Below are positions 46,301-56,131 of a stretch of 64,000 bases of DNA, piece after piece. Position numbers and translations under genes: made by a program. The notes under the pieces are model-generated. The model searched no databases. It was not told the origin of the DNA and was given only the letters and a program-made list of their open reading frames with translations. Source of the stretch: Adiantum capillus-veneris. Its lineage: Eukaryota > Streptophyta > Polypodiopsida > Polypodiales > Pteridaceae. How positions within the stretch are numbered: the stretch's first letter is position 1; every line of letters starts with the position of its first letter. The stretch is taken from the NCBI GenBank assembly GCA_014529385.2, contig CM043961.1, positions 11,948,478-12,012,477 of the forward strand. Reading direction: 5' to 3'.

Positions 46301-46840
46301 TCCCAAGTGAATGAAGCTTTTATACAACGCCAATGTATTACAGCTTGAGAGAAATCCGGTGGGTCACGCTTCATACATTACACCACCTATATTGCCCCAA
46401 CTACAAAACCATGTTCTTCGCCGAAAGAGGAAACTGTACTCACACTTACATGCTTGAACCTATCACCTTGTCGGTGATACGCACTATCGCAGCCATTTGG
46501 CTTAGCTTCCATTTCCTTCGATGCGAGACAGGGCGTTGGGGCAATGGAGAAGAGTCAAATCGACTCTGCACATTATGCTCACTGCAAGTTCGAGAGTCTG
46601 AGTACCACACACTACGAGAGTGCTTAGCTTTTGGTCACATCCGAACTTGCTTCTCTCACATTTTCAGCCATGACTTAGACCTACACACTTTCCTCTCCCA
46701 GCTACAGTGTGGGCTCTCTATTGCGACTCTCATCATTACAATTTTGGAGCATCGAGAGTCACCCATCAGGCATACACATACTGCTTCACATGTAGCTTTG
46801 GTCCCATAGGTCATATTTGACCTCCGAGGACGATAATAAA
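43181..46840 (+). mobile_element. LINE unit E, with the true 3' end
   Basis: The unit starts like the others (CT tract 43328-43369, ORF1 deletion). It lacks about 250 bp of RT including the FVDFKKAFD box (joint near 45352). Unlike units A-D it continues past the array junction: GVEVWGGSISKSIWKEFENV and about 1 kb more, including the frames 45827-46159 and 46333-46809. The last has a Cys/His zinc-finger-like tail (CTLCSLQVRESEYHTLRECL) expected at the C-terminus of many LINE ORF2 proteins. AATAAA at 46835-46840 may be the polyadenylation signal. Confidence 0.82.
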
Positions 46841-46849
46841 ATCTATCTC

Positions 46850-46874
46850 TGTGTGTGTGTGTGTGTATGTGTAT

Positions 46875-46930
<56 letters not shown>
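46850..46930 (+). repeat. Compound (GT)n-(CT)n tract after LINE unit E
   Basis: About 28 bp of imperfect GT repeats, then about 54 bp of CT repeats. It follows the putative LINE polyadenylation signal by ten bases and may be its 3' tail or a pre-existing microsatellite. Confidence 0.9.
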
Positions 46931-46933
<3 letters not shown>

Positions 46934-47526
46934 GCGACCTGTAGATGGGGCCATGCCACCGGCGGGCTCTTGGTGGTAACTGCCTTCGCGTCGGCTTCCA
47001 TAGGAGGACCAGGGCTAGAGAGAGAAATTGGTACAACGGGTGGGATGGGGTTCTCTCTCTCTCTGTGCCGTCTGCTGATGAGGAGCAGCAGTAGGGTGAC
47101 CTCAGAGGCAAGGGGACGTGTGGGCGTGAGGTTGAATAACAAGGGGGTGAGCGAGGCGATGCGAGGGGTGTCTGTAGAAGGGGCAGCTCGCACGTTGTGC
47201 AGGGCAAGGTCGGCGACGCCAGTGTGACATGGAAGGGGTGGGGGATATCCATTAGAATCGGGTAGTTAATTGATGTCTATTTAGTCGAAGCCAATATGTA
47301 GCTACCTAGTAGCCAAAATGGGGTATCCCTCATCCATAGCAGTTACACACAAAAGAGACATACGATATGTTTGTATCTAAAACATAAAACATATTTGCAC
47401 ATTATTGTGTGTGCAGGTGTTCAAACAGGACTTTGGGAGGCTGGTAATTGCTGCCACGAGGGGGTTTGCTTGATTTCGAAGTTGCAGCAGAGATAAACAG
47501 ATCTTTCCTTTTGCGATTGCATTAGA
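46931..47526 (+). other. Non-coding upstream region of the TMEM50-like gene
   Basis: GC-rich at first (46931-47230), then AT-richer. No recognisable coding sequence. It should hold the promoter and 5' UTR of the gene starting at 47527. A possible acceptor (TGTGTGTGCAG at 47408-47418) could belong to a 5' UTR intron, but this is not provable here. Confidence 0.35.
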
Positions 47527-47688
47527 ATGGAATGGTCGGAGCTATGGAGTATCTTTGGGCCGGGCATGGCGGGAGCTTTCTTCGGAGCTGGATGGTGGTT
47601 TTGGGTGGATGCGGTCGCTTGCAGTTCTTCCACCGTCCAATTTGTCCACTATCTTCCAGGTCAGCGCCTCATGAACACACACGCACAT

Positions 47689-47732
<44 letters not shown>

Positions 47733-48600
47733 ATGGATGCATTTCTGTGACTACTTGATAATTGTGGCAACAGGTCTTTTGATCATCGCATCTCCTTGTC
47801 ATCACCACTGATATGACCATCATCACCTCATCGGATAGGTTACTGGACCATACCCATGCATGAAATATGAAGCATTTCTCTTGACATCTGACAACTTCGT
47901 CTGTAGTTCATACATGCATCTGAAGAGTGACTTATTGAGTTGAGCTTCCACACATGCGAAATTTATGCACTGTATATAACACCAGCAAAATGGTTTATTG
48001 AGACAATTAATAGAGGAACACATCAGTCATTGCATGTCTTGTATCACAAGCCTTAGCTAATTAGTGTCTGGTTATCACAGTGGCCCACTCCTTTGGAGTC
48101 GTTTAATTCTTTATGGAGGTACCTTTGTTCCACTTTCTTTGCAGTTTTAAACTGCAGTGTCACTTCGCCAAAGGCATTGTGAATGTTCAGCAATTGATAT
48201 CATCGTAGCACTAAAAACACATGATTATCTTTGAACGTTGGGCATTGTGCACGTTTAGAAATTAATTTTATCTTAGTGAATTAGAAGAATATGATTATCC
48301 TCAAACTTAGTGGTCAGGAGTCCATGCCTCTTCTATTCTTATCACCTTTTGAAAGAGTCTGTGGCATTATAGCAAGCCGGTTGATTTGTGGGTCCCATCA
48401 TAGCTAGTAGTTGTATGTTGGTGTTCCTTGAGATTATCTTTAACCATCTTCAGCTAAACCAAGAACGTGAGAAAGTTTTAGCTGGCTTAGCTTTGTCTTC
48501 TTTCAGGCATTTTTGCGTCATTTGCAGCACTAATGTTCAACTGTGTGAAGCGGGATGAAATACAAGATTACTCCCCATATGATGAGGGTGAAGGATGCAG
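47527..48600 (+). CDS. TMEM50-like membrane protein gene, exons 1 and 2
   Basis: Exon 1 (47527-47659) encodes 44 residues plus one base: MEWSELWSIFGPG, then a hydrophobic segment AGAFFGAGWWFWVDAVACSS ending HYLP. Exon 2 (48507-48600) continues G-IFASFAALMFNCVKRDEIQ and DYSPYDEGEGCR. The donor is CAG|GTCAGC at 47660, the acceptor TTTCAG at 48506 and the next donor CAG|GTAATA at 48601, and phases agree. This matches the start of plant TMEM50 homologues, small four-helix membrane proteins of uncertain function. Exons coding the last two helices were not found up to 49.4 kb, so it is either a fragment or a gene with a very long second intron. The codons are clean, with no lesion in either exon. 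Confidence 0.85.
47692..47725 (+). repeat. (GA)n microsatellite in intron 1
   Basis: About 34 bp of GA repeats, 33 bp after the exon 1 donor site. Confidence 0.95.
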
Positions 48601-49424
48601 GTAATATTTTATAAATTAATCTAGGACATTCATTTCTTTTTCCTTGTCAAATCATTCCTGTATAGTATTTGTCAACTCTGGTAAAAGGTATGTGCGATGC
48701 CAATGTTTTTAGCTTTGGGTGCTTAGACGTTCTCTTATGCTCTTTTGGAAGTTGTTGTGGGGAGACTGAATTGTAGGATTAAGTCTCTGTGATTGTTTTC
48801 TTGTTTCAAGTTTCAGTCAAGTAAGCTTCTCTAAGTTATTTTGCCTAAACCCGTTTTTATCTAGTTTTTGTTTGAAAACAAGTAAGCTGATTTAGTTTTT
48901 TCTTTATTGTTTTCTTGTGTGCCTTACTGTTGTGTTTTTGTGAGTGTTTTAGCCTCCCTTATAATTCGTAAATTCAGACCTTTCTGAACTTATGAAGGGA
49001 TGTGTACTTATACTTTGCTTGTCAAGATCAGCATTAGGTCGTTATGGGGGTAATTGGGTATCTTGAAACATCGATGTCATACTTTGCTTAAATTCTTCCT
49101 TTAAATATATTTTACCTGAATTAATGAGGGTTATTATATAGACAGATTGATTGTATGAGAATGTAGCCCTCATTATATCGCGGGCCCCGGTGTTGGTGGG
49201 GCGGCGTGGAAGTTGGCCTACACGCAATGAAAGTGTCGATTTGTGTGGACCTATGGAGACTTCATCCCTCAGTTGTTTAACTTGGGTGTATTGTCTTGAG
49301 CATAAGGTGAGAGTTTTAAGATCTTCGTGAGCATACACCTGTTGAGAAGGGAAGAAAGGAGTAAAAGACTGCCTCAAATGCTTTTATATGGTACTATGCG
49401 TACAATTTCACACTCATGAGCTTG
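48601..49424 (+). other. Intron 2 start or flank, no coding sequence seen
   Basis: T-rich sequence typical of plant introns after a good donor site. I searched for a continuation with a Leu-Trp-Leu-Phe type helix start and found none. Copia debris begins near 49425. Confidence 0.5.
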
Positions 49425-49724
49425 CAAATGCCCGTTCTCTTTCCAAGAATGGAGTCGTGAAATAGAAAAATAGGACCATCATTGAGATGGCATTGACAAT
49501 GCTCAAGCATGGAATTATCTTGGTCATTGTGGCAGAGGCACAACTGCCCATTCTCAGCTGTTTTCCTACGACTTCACTTCCTTGACAAACTCCCGGATGT
49601 CTACCATTTCCATATCCATGTTCCTCGAAAGCAGAGAAGGCTACTTAATTCTAGGTCCAACAAGATGATCTTTGTTAGTTGTTGTAAAGGCTATTATCTT
49701 TATGACCTTAAATTGATACTATGA
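49425..49724 (+). pseudogene. Decayed copia integrase fragment
   Basis: One frame reads NGVVK-stop-KNRTIIEMALTMLKHG at about 49450-49515, equivalent to the copia 'NGVVERKNRTI.EMARTML' block with its catalytic Glu. Later MIFVSCCKGYYLYDLK (about 49668-49715) matches the 'CIFVGY..GYRLYD' block. Sequence between them is scrambled. It is a different, older copia than Copia-1 to -3. Confidence 0.65.
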
Positions 49725-49898
49725 TTAGCTGAGATATTCTCTTCAACGGATGTGTGTCTTCCAAGAGGGATTTGTTTCAAAGTTTACTACTTTTAACTCT
49801 TGATTTACTTTTGAAGATCCTCCGGATGAGTCTTTCCTTTGGATAAACCTTCTTCTCTAGTTTTAGATCTTAAAAATCCGAAGGATGGTTTGCAAACC

Positions 49899-50551
49899 TG
49901 TCACAAGACGGGCACCACGTGCCAATAGAAAAGACCGCAGATTGAACAGACTTTTAGCACTTCAATAACAATTGAACAGAAAGAGAGACGACAGGCGACG
50001 CGGAGTGGCGAAATTCCATCCCAGAGAGTATTGGCCCCAAACCTTGGTGCCCCTTGCGGTATTTCTTTATATTGCATCATCAAAGTACAAGCCGATACTT
50101 CAGACTCTGCACCTTCTCCAGGAAGCATGCCAGAGAATGAGCCCTAACCTCATATTTAAAGGCCCTAGGCCCGAAAAGCAGTTTACAGTAAAAAGCCTTC
50201 AAACTCAAAAGCATCTGGTCCAAAAGCAAAGCCAAAAAGTTGCCAGCGTAAATCACGGAAATCCGTACATCCTGCCACGTCATCAGCCAACGCAAAACGC
50301 GGAAATCCGTACAGCTTGCAATGTCATCATGCCAGCGCAATTATCGAAAATCTGCCACGTCATCAATTTTTTTTGCGCGTGTGTGTGCAGTTCCTGCCTT
50401 ATTTTAATCCTTGGTCACTTGGAGCCCCATTGAACGGGGTCCCCATAAGTCGGTAGGACTTCTTCTTTTGTTACTTGTTCTTCTTAGGGTTTAGGCCCCT
50501 CAGCCGGTAGCTCCGTTCTTCAGTAGGTTGACACGTCAGCAGTTTGTTACA
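49899..50551 (-). repeat. LTR of the Element-4 family, reverse orientation
   Basis: 653 bp with TGTCACAAG at the left and GTTTGTTACA at the right. It is the reverse complement of the Element-4 LTR (start TGTCACAAACTGCTGACGTG). It contains three copies of the TGACGTGGCA-type repeat (50242-50365). Flanking pentamers AAACC and TATCT do not match, so no target duplication is visible. It appears inserted in old copia sequence. Confidence 0.85.
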
Positions 50552-50905
50552 TATCTCTATCGAGTTAACACTGGATGATCTTTTAGACATTATTGTTGAT
50601 GCTCTTATGGGTGCTTCTCTACCTAGTGAGCGACTTGTTAAGTTTTCTCGGTGACTTTTAGATACCCCCCTTAAAATAATCCAAAGTATAGAAGTGTTTT
50701 TCAGATTGTTGTAGTATTGGTAATTTGAGAGAGACTCAATTTCGATAAAGCTCCAAGATGGACAAAGCTTTATTCTCGATGAACTATGCTTTGTTATGTA
50801 TCCAAAACAAAGATCCTCACTATTGAGGAAGCCCTTTGTCAGTCGAAGTGGAAGGAAGCCATGTTGGTTGAGATTGATTACGTGAAGAATGACTGACAGT
50901 TGCAT
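50552..50905 (+). pseudogene. Decayed copia fragment before RT
   Basis: A frame near 50815-50885 reads LTIEEALCQSKWKEAMLVEI, the conserved peptide just before copia RT ('EEAL....W..AM..E'). Stops surround it. Together with 49425-49724 it is probably one copia split by the reverse LTR. Confidence 0.6.
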
Positions 50906-51185
50906 TCTCCAAGCTTTATAGGGTGTTGGCGTGTCCATGGTCGCTTCGGCTTTGACTATTTCATCAACTTCAGTCCACTATAGTCTTTGAGCTATAGAGG
51001 GGGTGTTAAAATTATGCATTTCATGCGAACTTGCCCAGTTTATAATCTTTTGATTTAGTTAGGCATTTCATGTATTTGCCACAATTTATATATGTAGGGT
51101 CCGATAACTTTCTATGGAATTAGCCCCTCGGGCTATCACTTTGTATCCGTTTGGTCAGAGTTAATTGGAGCAATCTCAAACTTGG

Positions 51186-51241
<56 letters not shown>

Positions 51242-51458
51242 GCAACCGTGTGTGTCTCGCATCTATGCTTCTGCATTGTGCTATTTTGACACTTCATGGG
51301 TAAAAGTATCTTATATTTTCGGTCCTTTTTCCACTTATATAAAACATGAACACGATTCCAACTTGAACTTGGATGCCGGTAGTGGAGCATACACAAAAAT
51401 TGTAGGCTGCATCTTTTTTGGCCTCAACCTTATACTTATAGAACGAGAAGTTATATAT
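50906..51458. other. No gene recognised; contains a (CT)n tract
   Basis: AT-rich sequence with a CT microsatellite at 51188-51237. Frames across it are repeat artefacts. Confidence 0.5.
51188..51237. repeat. (CT)n microsatellite
   Basis: About 50 bp of uninterrupted CT repeats. The sequences around it do not match the LINE leader, so it is independent of the array. Confidence 0.95.
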
Positions 51459-51655
51459 GTGCACAAAAATAGAAGATTTGCAAAGCATTCTAGATCAAGA
51501 AAGCTGGCTCTTTTGTTAAAGGGGAATGCACAAATGGTGGTCGACCTTATTGCTTAATGTACATACACCACATACTTGGGTGGGATTCAATCAATTGTTT
51601 GCTTCTCTATGGTTGACATTGGCTTATGAGGCTCTTCTTGTGTACAAGGACCTGT
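51459..51655 (+). pseudogene. Gypsy-type gag fragment
   Basis: Two pieces in neighbouring frames read KLALLLKGNAQMVVDLIA and TWVGFNQLFASLWLTLAYEA. They match, in order, the gag found split around Element-4 (ATFLKGNALQRW and TTWVQF.QLFASAWLTNTFE). The fragment ends where a reverse-strand integrase piece begins. Confidence 0.6.
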
Positions 51656-51854
51656 TCTGGAATGAGACTTGCTGGTCTTCCTTCCACTTTTGGTTGCTTC
51701 TTTGGTTCCCTATCCTTTGACACCTCACCTTTGTCACATGAATTGCATCGTGAATCTTCCAAGTATCTGGCAACGTTAGTTGAAAGGATACATCGTTTAT
51801 CTTTTCTAGAATGTGGATGTCACATGACACATCCAACCTTGTGTCCGTGGACAA
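51624..51854 (-). pseudogene. Gypsy integrase C-terminal fragment
   Basis: On the minus strand DIHILEKINDVSFQLTLPDT and WKIHDAIHVTKVR match the gypsy integrase tail ('GPFEILEKI....Y.L.LP....IH.VFHVS'). It belongs with the fragment at 52979-53227, which precedes it in the protein. About 1.1 kb of unrelated sequence separates the two. Confidence 0.7.
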
Positions 51855-51902
51855 GCTACAGCATGACCAGGGTTCAGTTCAATCAAGTCAGTCTAGAATA
51901 GG

Positions 51903-52960
51903 AAGTGATCTGGCACTTTTGTGAGTCTGACGGTCACAGACCGTGCATGACCAGACACGTAGAGTAGATGCATATCCTCCGGTTGCACATAGCATGATCA
52001 TCAGCATTCCCATCAAAATCCATCAGGGGAATTTTCCAGTGCATTAAAACCTATTTTCCCTATTTTTGCATTTTTCACTTATTTATTAAGTGACTTTTGT
52101 TGGGAACTAGGTAGGGCAATTTGACTAAGTAAATATACAAGCAACCTAGGGCTAGCACTATCTGGTAGAAGAGGCAGCAGGAGCATTGCTCAACAGGCCA
52201 ATTCTCAAGCAAGAACAAGGACCCCTTCAACCTGGCGTTTTCAGCAAGGGTCCCAGCAGCCTGGCGTTTTTGAGCAACAACTCCAGCACTTATCAGCCCC
52301 TGCATTGGCGATTCTGCATCAGCAAATTCAGCCCTGCACTTGGCGCTTCCATGAGCATTTTTGCCAGCGCTTTTCAGCAGGGATTCCAGCGTTTTCAGCA
52401 GGGGATTTTCAGCAAGCAAGTGACCAGCAAGACAGCGTTTCTGCAGCGTTTTTGGACAGCAAATCAGCGACGGAAAGGGACCTGGAGGCAGCGTTTTTCA
52501 TGAGCCATTAAGCCAACATTTCAAGCTTCAGTTTTAGCATTAGATTCACCTTCGTCAGCCACTCATTGCGTCATAGCCTCTCAAGCTAGCATCAGAGTCT
52601 TGTACCAGATTGTGCAATCAATAGTAGACCACTCTCGCCATCGAGAGTGGGGCCCTTGGAGGAGGGCTTGACAACTTCCCGGTGTCGTATTCTCTTCTCT
52701 CTACTCTCAGTCTCATGCACCTTCATTCACAGTGTCCATTCACTTTGTTTGTGTCCATTGCACTCTCTCACTAAAGGAACGGAAGGCTCTCCCTTCCCTA
52801 AGTAAAAGGAACCCTTGAGCACAGTTCGGAGCACTTATCTTGAGCAAAGGTCAACATTCACTTTCGCTGCATCTTACACTGGAAAGGCATATAGTATTGC
52901 ATACTAAGCTTTGGGAAAAGCGTCTCCTTACCCACCCTTCCTCTTTCATAGGCGTACTTT
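51903..52960. other. Probable insertion with GCGTTTT/CAGCAG repeats
   Basis: Sequence separating two pieces of one reverse gypsy integrase. From 52225 to 52500 it has irregular repeats of a motif like CAGCGTTTTCAGCAGGG. No coding sequence recognised. TGTTGGGAACTAGG at 52098 could be an LTR start, but no boundary or duplication is clear. Confidence 0.35.
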
Positions 52961-53227
52961 CTCAAACCGAAGAAGCACCTAGTCATTCTCCTTCAACTGC
53001 AAGTTGCATTGATGCTTGTTAGCTGCCTTCTTATGCCATGCTTGAGACTTATGCATAGCGTCCTTTACCTTGGCAAAGGCAGCCTCTATATCCTTTGTGT
53101 ACTCATTTGCTTTGAAAATCTTGTCCTTGGTGCATAGAATCGGTGGAACCTTTTTGAAAGAAAATGGCGACAATCTCAAATGACGCCTTCCTCGTTGATG
53201 TGCGAATAGTGGTGCTGTGAGTGTCAC
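52961..53227 (-). pseudogene. Gypsy integrase fragment
   Basis: On the minus strand EYTKDIEAAFAKVKDAMHKS, then QAWHKKAANKHQ and LKEND-stop-VLLRFEKVRL match the linker and start of the gypsy integrase C-terminal domain ('..VGDWVLL'). The stop replaces the Trp codon (TGG to TAG). Confidence 0.65.
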
Positions 53228-54554
53228 TAGGAGGTGTATTTTTCTTGTTGCTTTCTTTAAATATGTACTACATATTTTTATTTATTTTTACTTACTTTTT
53301 TCGAAACCCTTGAAAATGTGCAAGTGGACATTGCATGGCCAATGTGAAATGGCTGCGGTTGAATGCGTTTCTCACATCGGGAATCTAGGTCGGTCAGCCA
53401 GGAACTGGTCGGGCTAGTTAGCACTGAATTCTGATGAGTATGGAAGCCTGTGTACGTCAAATGGAATTTTGGCCACTCGACAAGTCACAACTTTATAAGT
53501 TGGTGGGTACTAGGAAATTAAGCCAAAGGGGCAAACTGGACACATGGCAATAGGAGAGCAACCTGCAAGCCAACACCCTCCAGAAGCTCTTCCCAAGAGG
53601 GGGCGCCCAAAATTGAGGGTGGAGTCTGATTTTACTCATTGTGAAGTTGTGAACTATAGTTTGTGTGTGAGTAGTGGGTGCAGGTTATCACAACTTTAAT
53701 GGAAAGCTTGCCTCAATGCCTTCTCCCTTGTAGCATGTAGCGCGACAATTTGCTCTCGCGCATCTCTCTCTCCCCTTTGCACATATGGTAATGCCCCACT
53801 AATTGGGCTTCTCAGTTGACCATGTACAGTTCTGGGGGTTTTATGCGCGTTTGCCAAGGCAAGAGCCTTCTGAATGAGTACCGGATTAGCTGATTGCTAG
53901 GTCCCCACAGGTAGGCATAGTTCCATTGCGAAGGATTGCAAAAACGGAGAGTTTTATCGCGTGAAAACTCGTCCAATTCAAAGGGGAGTTGTCCCATTGT
54001 GCGGGAGCACCTGAGACATGCGTGGGCGTGTTCGCTCCGCTCAAAACAATCCAAAATAGAAAATTACAGCCTACTGTGTTTTTCTGCAGGCTGAGGGTTC
54101 CGCACCTAAACTACAAGAAATCACCAGGGGAGCCTCGAGAAAGCCTTGGGATTTGCATACAAGGTTTTGGGCACCCGATAGTGGCAAAACAGAGAATTAC
54201 AACACATTGAAATTGACCTGCAGCTCACTGGAAAGCTTTCAAAATGCAAGGGAGTGTGTCCTTGACGTGTACTTTTGACCTATAGGGGTTTTGGCGTCGT
54301 TATGCTACCGAAATCAGATCGGAAACCTGCGATTTCAGCCCTTAATAGGTTTGAACAGATTGGTGAGAGTTTCATCTAAGTGTTCGAATCGTCTATTTTC
54401 AATTGAATAAGGAAATACCAAAAGGGACGCCCGTCTTTGGGGCCTACAATGTGTCGGTCTTCATGTGCGCAGTGACAATCTAGTCGCTGGACGCAGCTGT
54501 ACTCTGTTTTCTTCTCAGTGCTCTGTGTGAAGTTAACAAGTACTGCCCTCTACT
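53228..54554. other. No gene recognised
   Basis: Mixed sequence with short frames only. By position before a gypsy gag (54.65 kb on) it is probably that element's LTR and leader, but I could not define LTR ends or a primer site. Confidence 0.35.
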
Positions 54555-55048
54555 GTGTACTGGCCGGTTTTATGGTTCCATCACGGGATAGTCGCCTTTT
54601 CTTCAAAAAGTGCAGCGTGGATTGTTGTGGGTAAAAGCAACACAGAGCTTATCGTTTTGGCAGAGAAGAGAGACCAAGTACCTGAAGAGGGATCTTCCTC
54701 ACTTGGCATAGAGAAAGTTCCTTCAATTCTTCAAGAAGAGGACAGGTTGTTCAAAGCTCAACTGCGTGGTGACATGGAAATGCTTCAACAGCTGGCCAAC
54801 AATCCAAGGATGCAGGAGTTCTTACAGGCTCCTACACAAGAATTCAGGCTCGGACACATGATATTCAAGCTTCGACACAGGGCATGACTAAGCCGTTGCA
54901 AGAAAAGGAGATTTCCAATGCACAAAGGTGTCATGATGCTCGAGGGAAAGCCCATGTGATTGAGCAACCACCAATGTCCATTGATCCCAAGCAATTTGCT
55001 TTACTTGGACAGGAACCGTTTGTGAATGGTCAAGGGAGTAATGAATAG
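54555..55048 (+). pseudogene. Gypsy-type gag, first fragment (Gypsy-2)
   Basis: The frame 54555-54887 contains DMEMLQQLANNPRMQEFLQA, then a frame change leads to AHVIEQPPMSIDPKQFALLG, ending with TAG at 55046-55048. The hydrophilic, Gln/Pro-rich style and the later gag pieces at 58251 and 63554 suggest one gag gene interrupted twice. This part alone has no decisive motif. Confidence 0.45.
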
Positions 55049-56131
55049 ACTATGCGTCAGACCTTCCGCTATCTACTTCATATCCTGTTTATTTTGTATG
55101 TCAGGTGCAGCGGAAGAGTTTAAGGATTTAGCTCGGATCTAGTACTCTGCACAAACACAAGGTTACTTTACTTCACTTGAAAAGAGAAACTAAATTGAAG
55201 ACAATGAAGGAGAGAGACACATAGGGAGAGAATAGAACGACATGGCATGTCGGGACCCAACGACCCTCAAGGGACCCCTTGCTTTGTTGCTAGAGCAAGT
55301 ACTTTCTTTATTACTTGCACAAAATGCTGATACAATGATGCTAATGCTTAGATGTTGAGATGCTGATGGGTACTTGCTAGAGATGCTAGGTATTGGATAC
55401 TTGGTACTTGAGAGGCTAAGTGTTGAGTACTGTGGGTACTTTGGTTCTTGGTATTGCGGGTACTGAAGGTGCTTAGTACTGATGGTACTGTGGGGTTGAA
55501 TGCTGAAAGTCCCTTCAGAATGCTTGGGGATGCTGATGGTACAGAGGTAATGATGATCCAAACACTGAGCTAGGCAGGAGCCAAGGGGTGCTAGATGCTG
55601 AAGGTACTTGCCTGCAAAATGCAGGTATCAGGGAAAGACGTCAAAGTTCGACGGAGAGACCAAAATGCTGGGGTGCCGGAGTGCTGGAATCGTTGATGCT
55701 GCTGGCTGGAAACGCTGGTTTTTGAGGCTAGAAAAGGCTGGCTGAATAGGGCCGAAAAATTCTGGTGTGGTCTTGCTATTGCGATGGTTCTAAAAAACGC
55801 TAAGGTGCTGAGCGTGAAAGCGTTGAATGGCTGGCTGCGACATGGCGATTGCTGAGGTACTCGTGTACTGACTTCTGGTTCTGCTGCTGCTTCTTCCTTC
55901 TTGCCCGGAGAGAGACCCTCCGAGGCCACCTTTATAGCGATCTCCATGCTGGGTCAAGCAGTAAACTTAAAGCCTCTATGATGTTTGACAAATAAAGCTA
56001 AAATTGTCACTTATTATTAAGTTTGTAACCCACTAATAAGAGGTGCTTCGTATGCGGTAATTGCCTGTATGTTGACTAACTGTACTGTGCAAGAGAGGGT
56101 ATGCTACTATGAACTGCATGGGCATGCGCGT
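55049..56131. other. Unclassified insertion, left part
   Basis: Sequence between two gag fragments. TGTCAGGTGCAGCGG at 55099 looks like an LTR-type end. From 55340 to 55560 it holds irregular repeats around GGTACTG/GATGCTGA, and from 55600 to 55880 GCTGG/CGCTG-rich repeats that resemble the reverse of 52225-52500. No coding sequence recognised. It resumes after the solo LTR at 58134. Confidence 0.35.

Noticed and set aside
25048..46840. The repeated units as separate LINE insertions
   Set aside because: Identical joints, shared deletions and no poly-A tails or target duplications between units point to tandem duplication.
46817..47227. ORF of 136 codons before the TMEM50-like gene
   Set aside because: Its first third is a microsatellite translation and the rest is GC-rich sequence without motifs.
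49899..50551. Full Element-4 copy in reverse orientation
   Set aside because: Only one LTR is present, the flanks are old copia sequence and no target duplication is visible.
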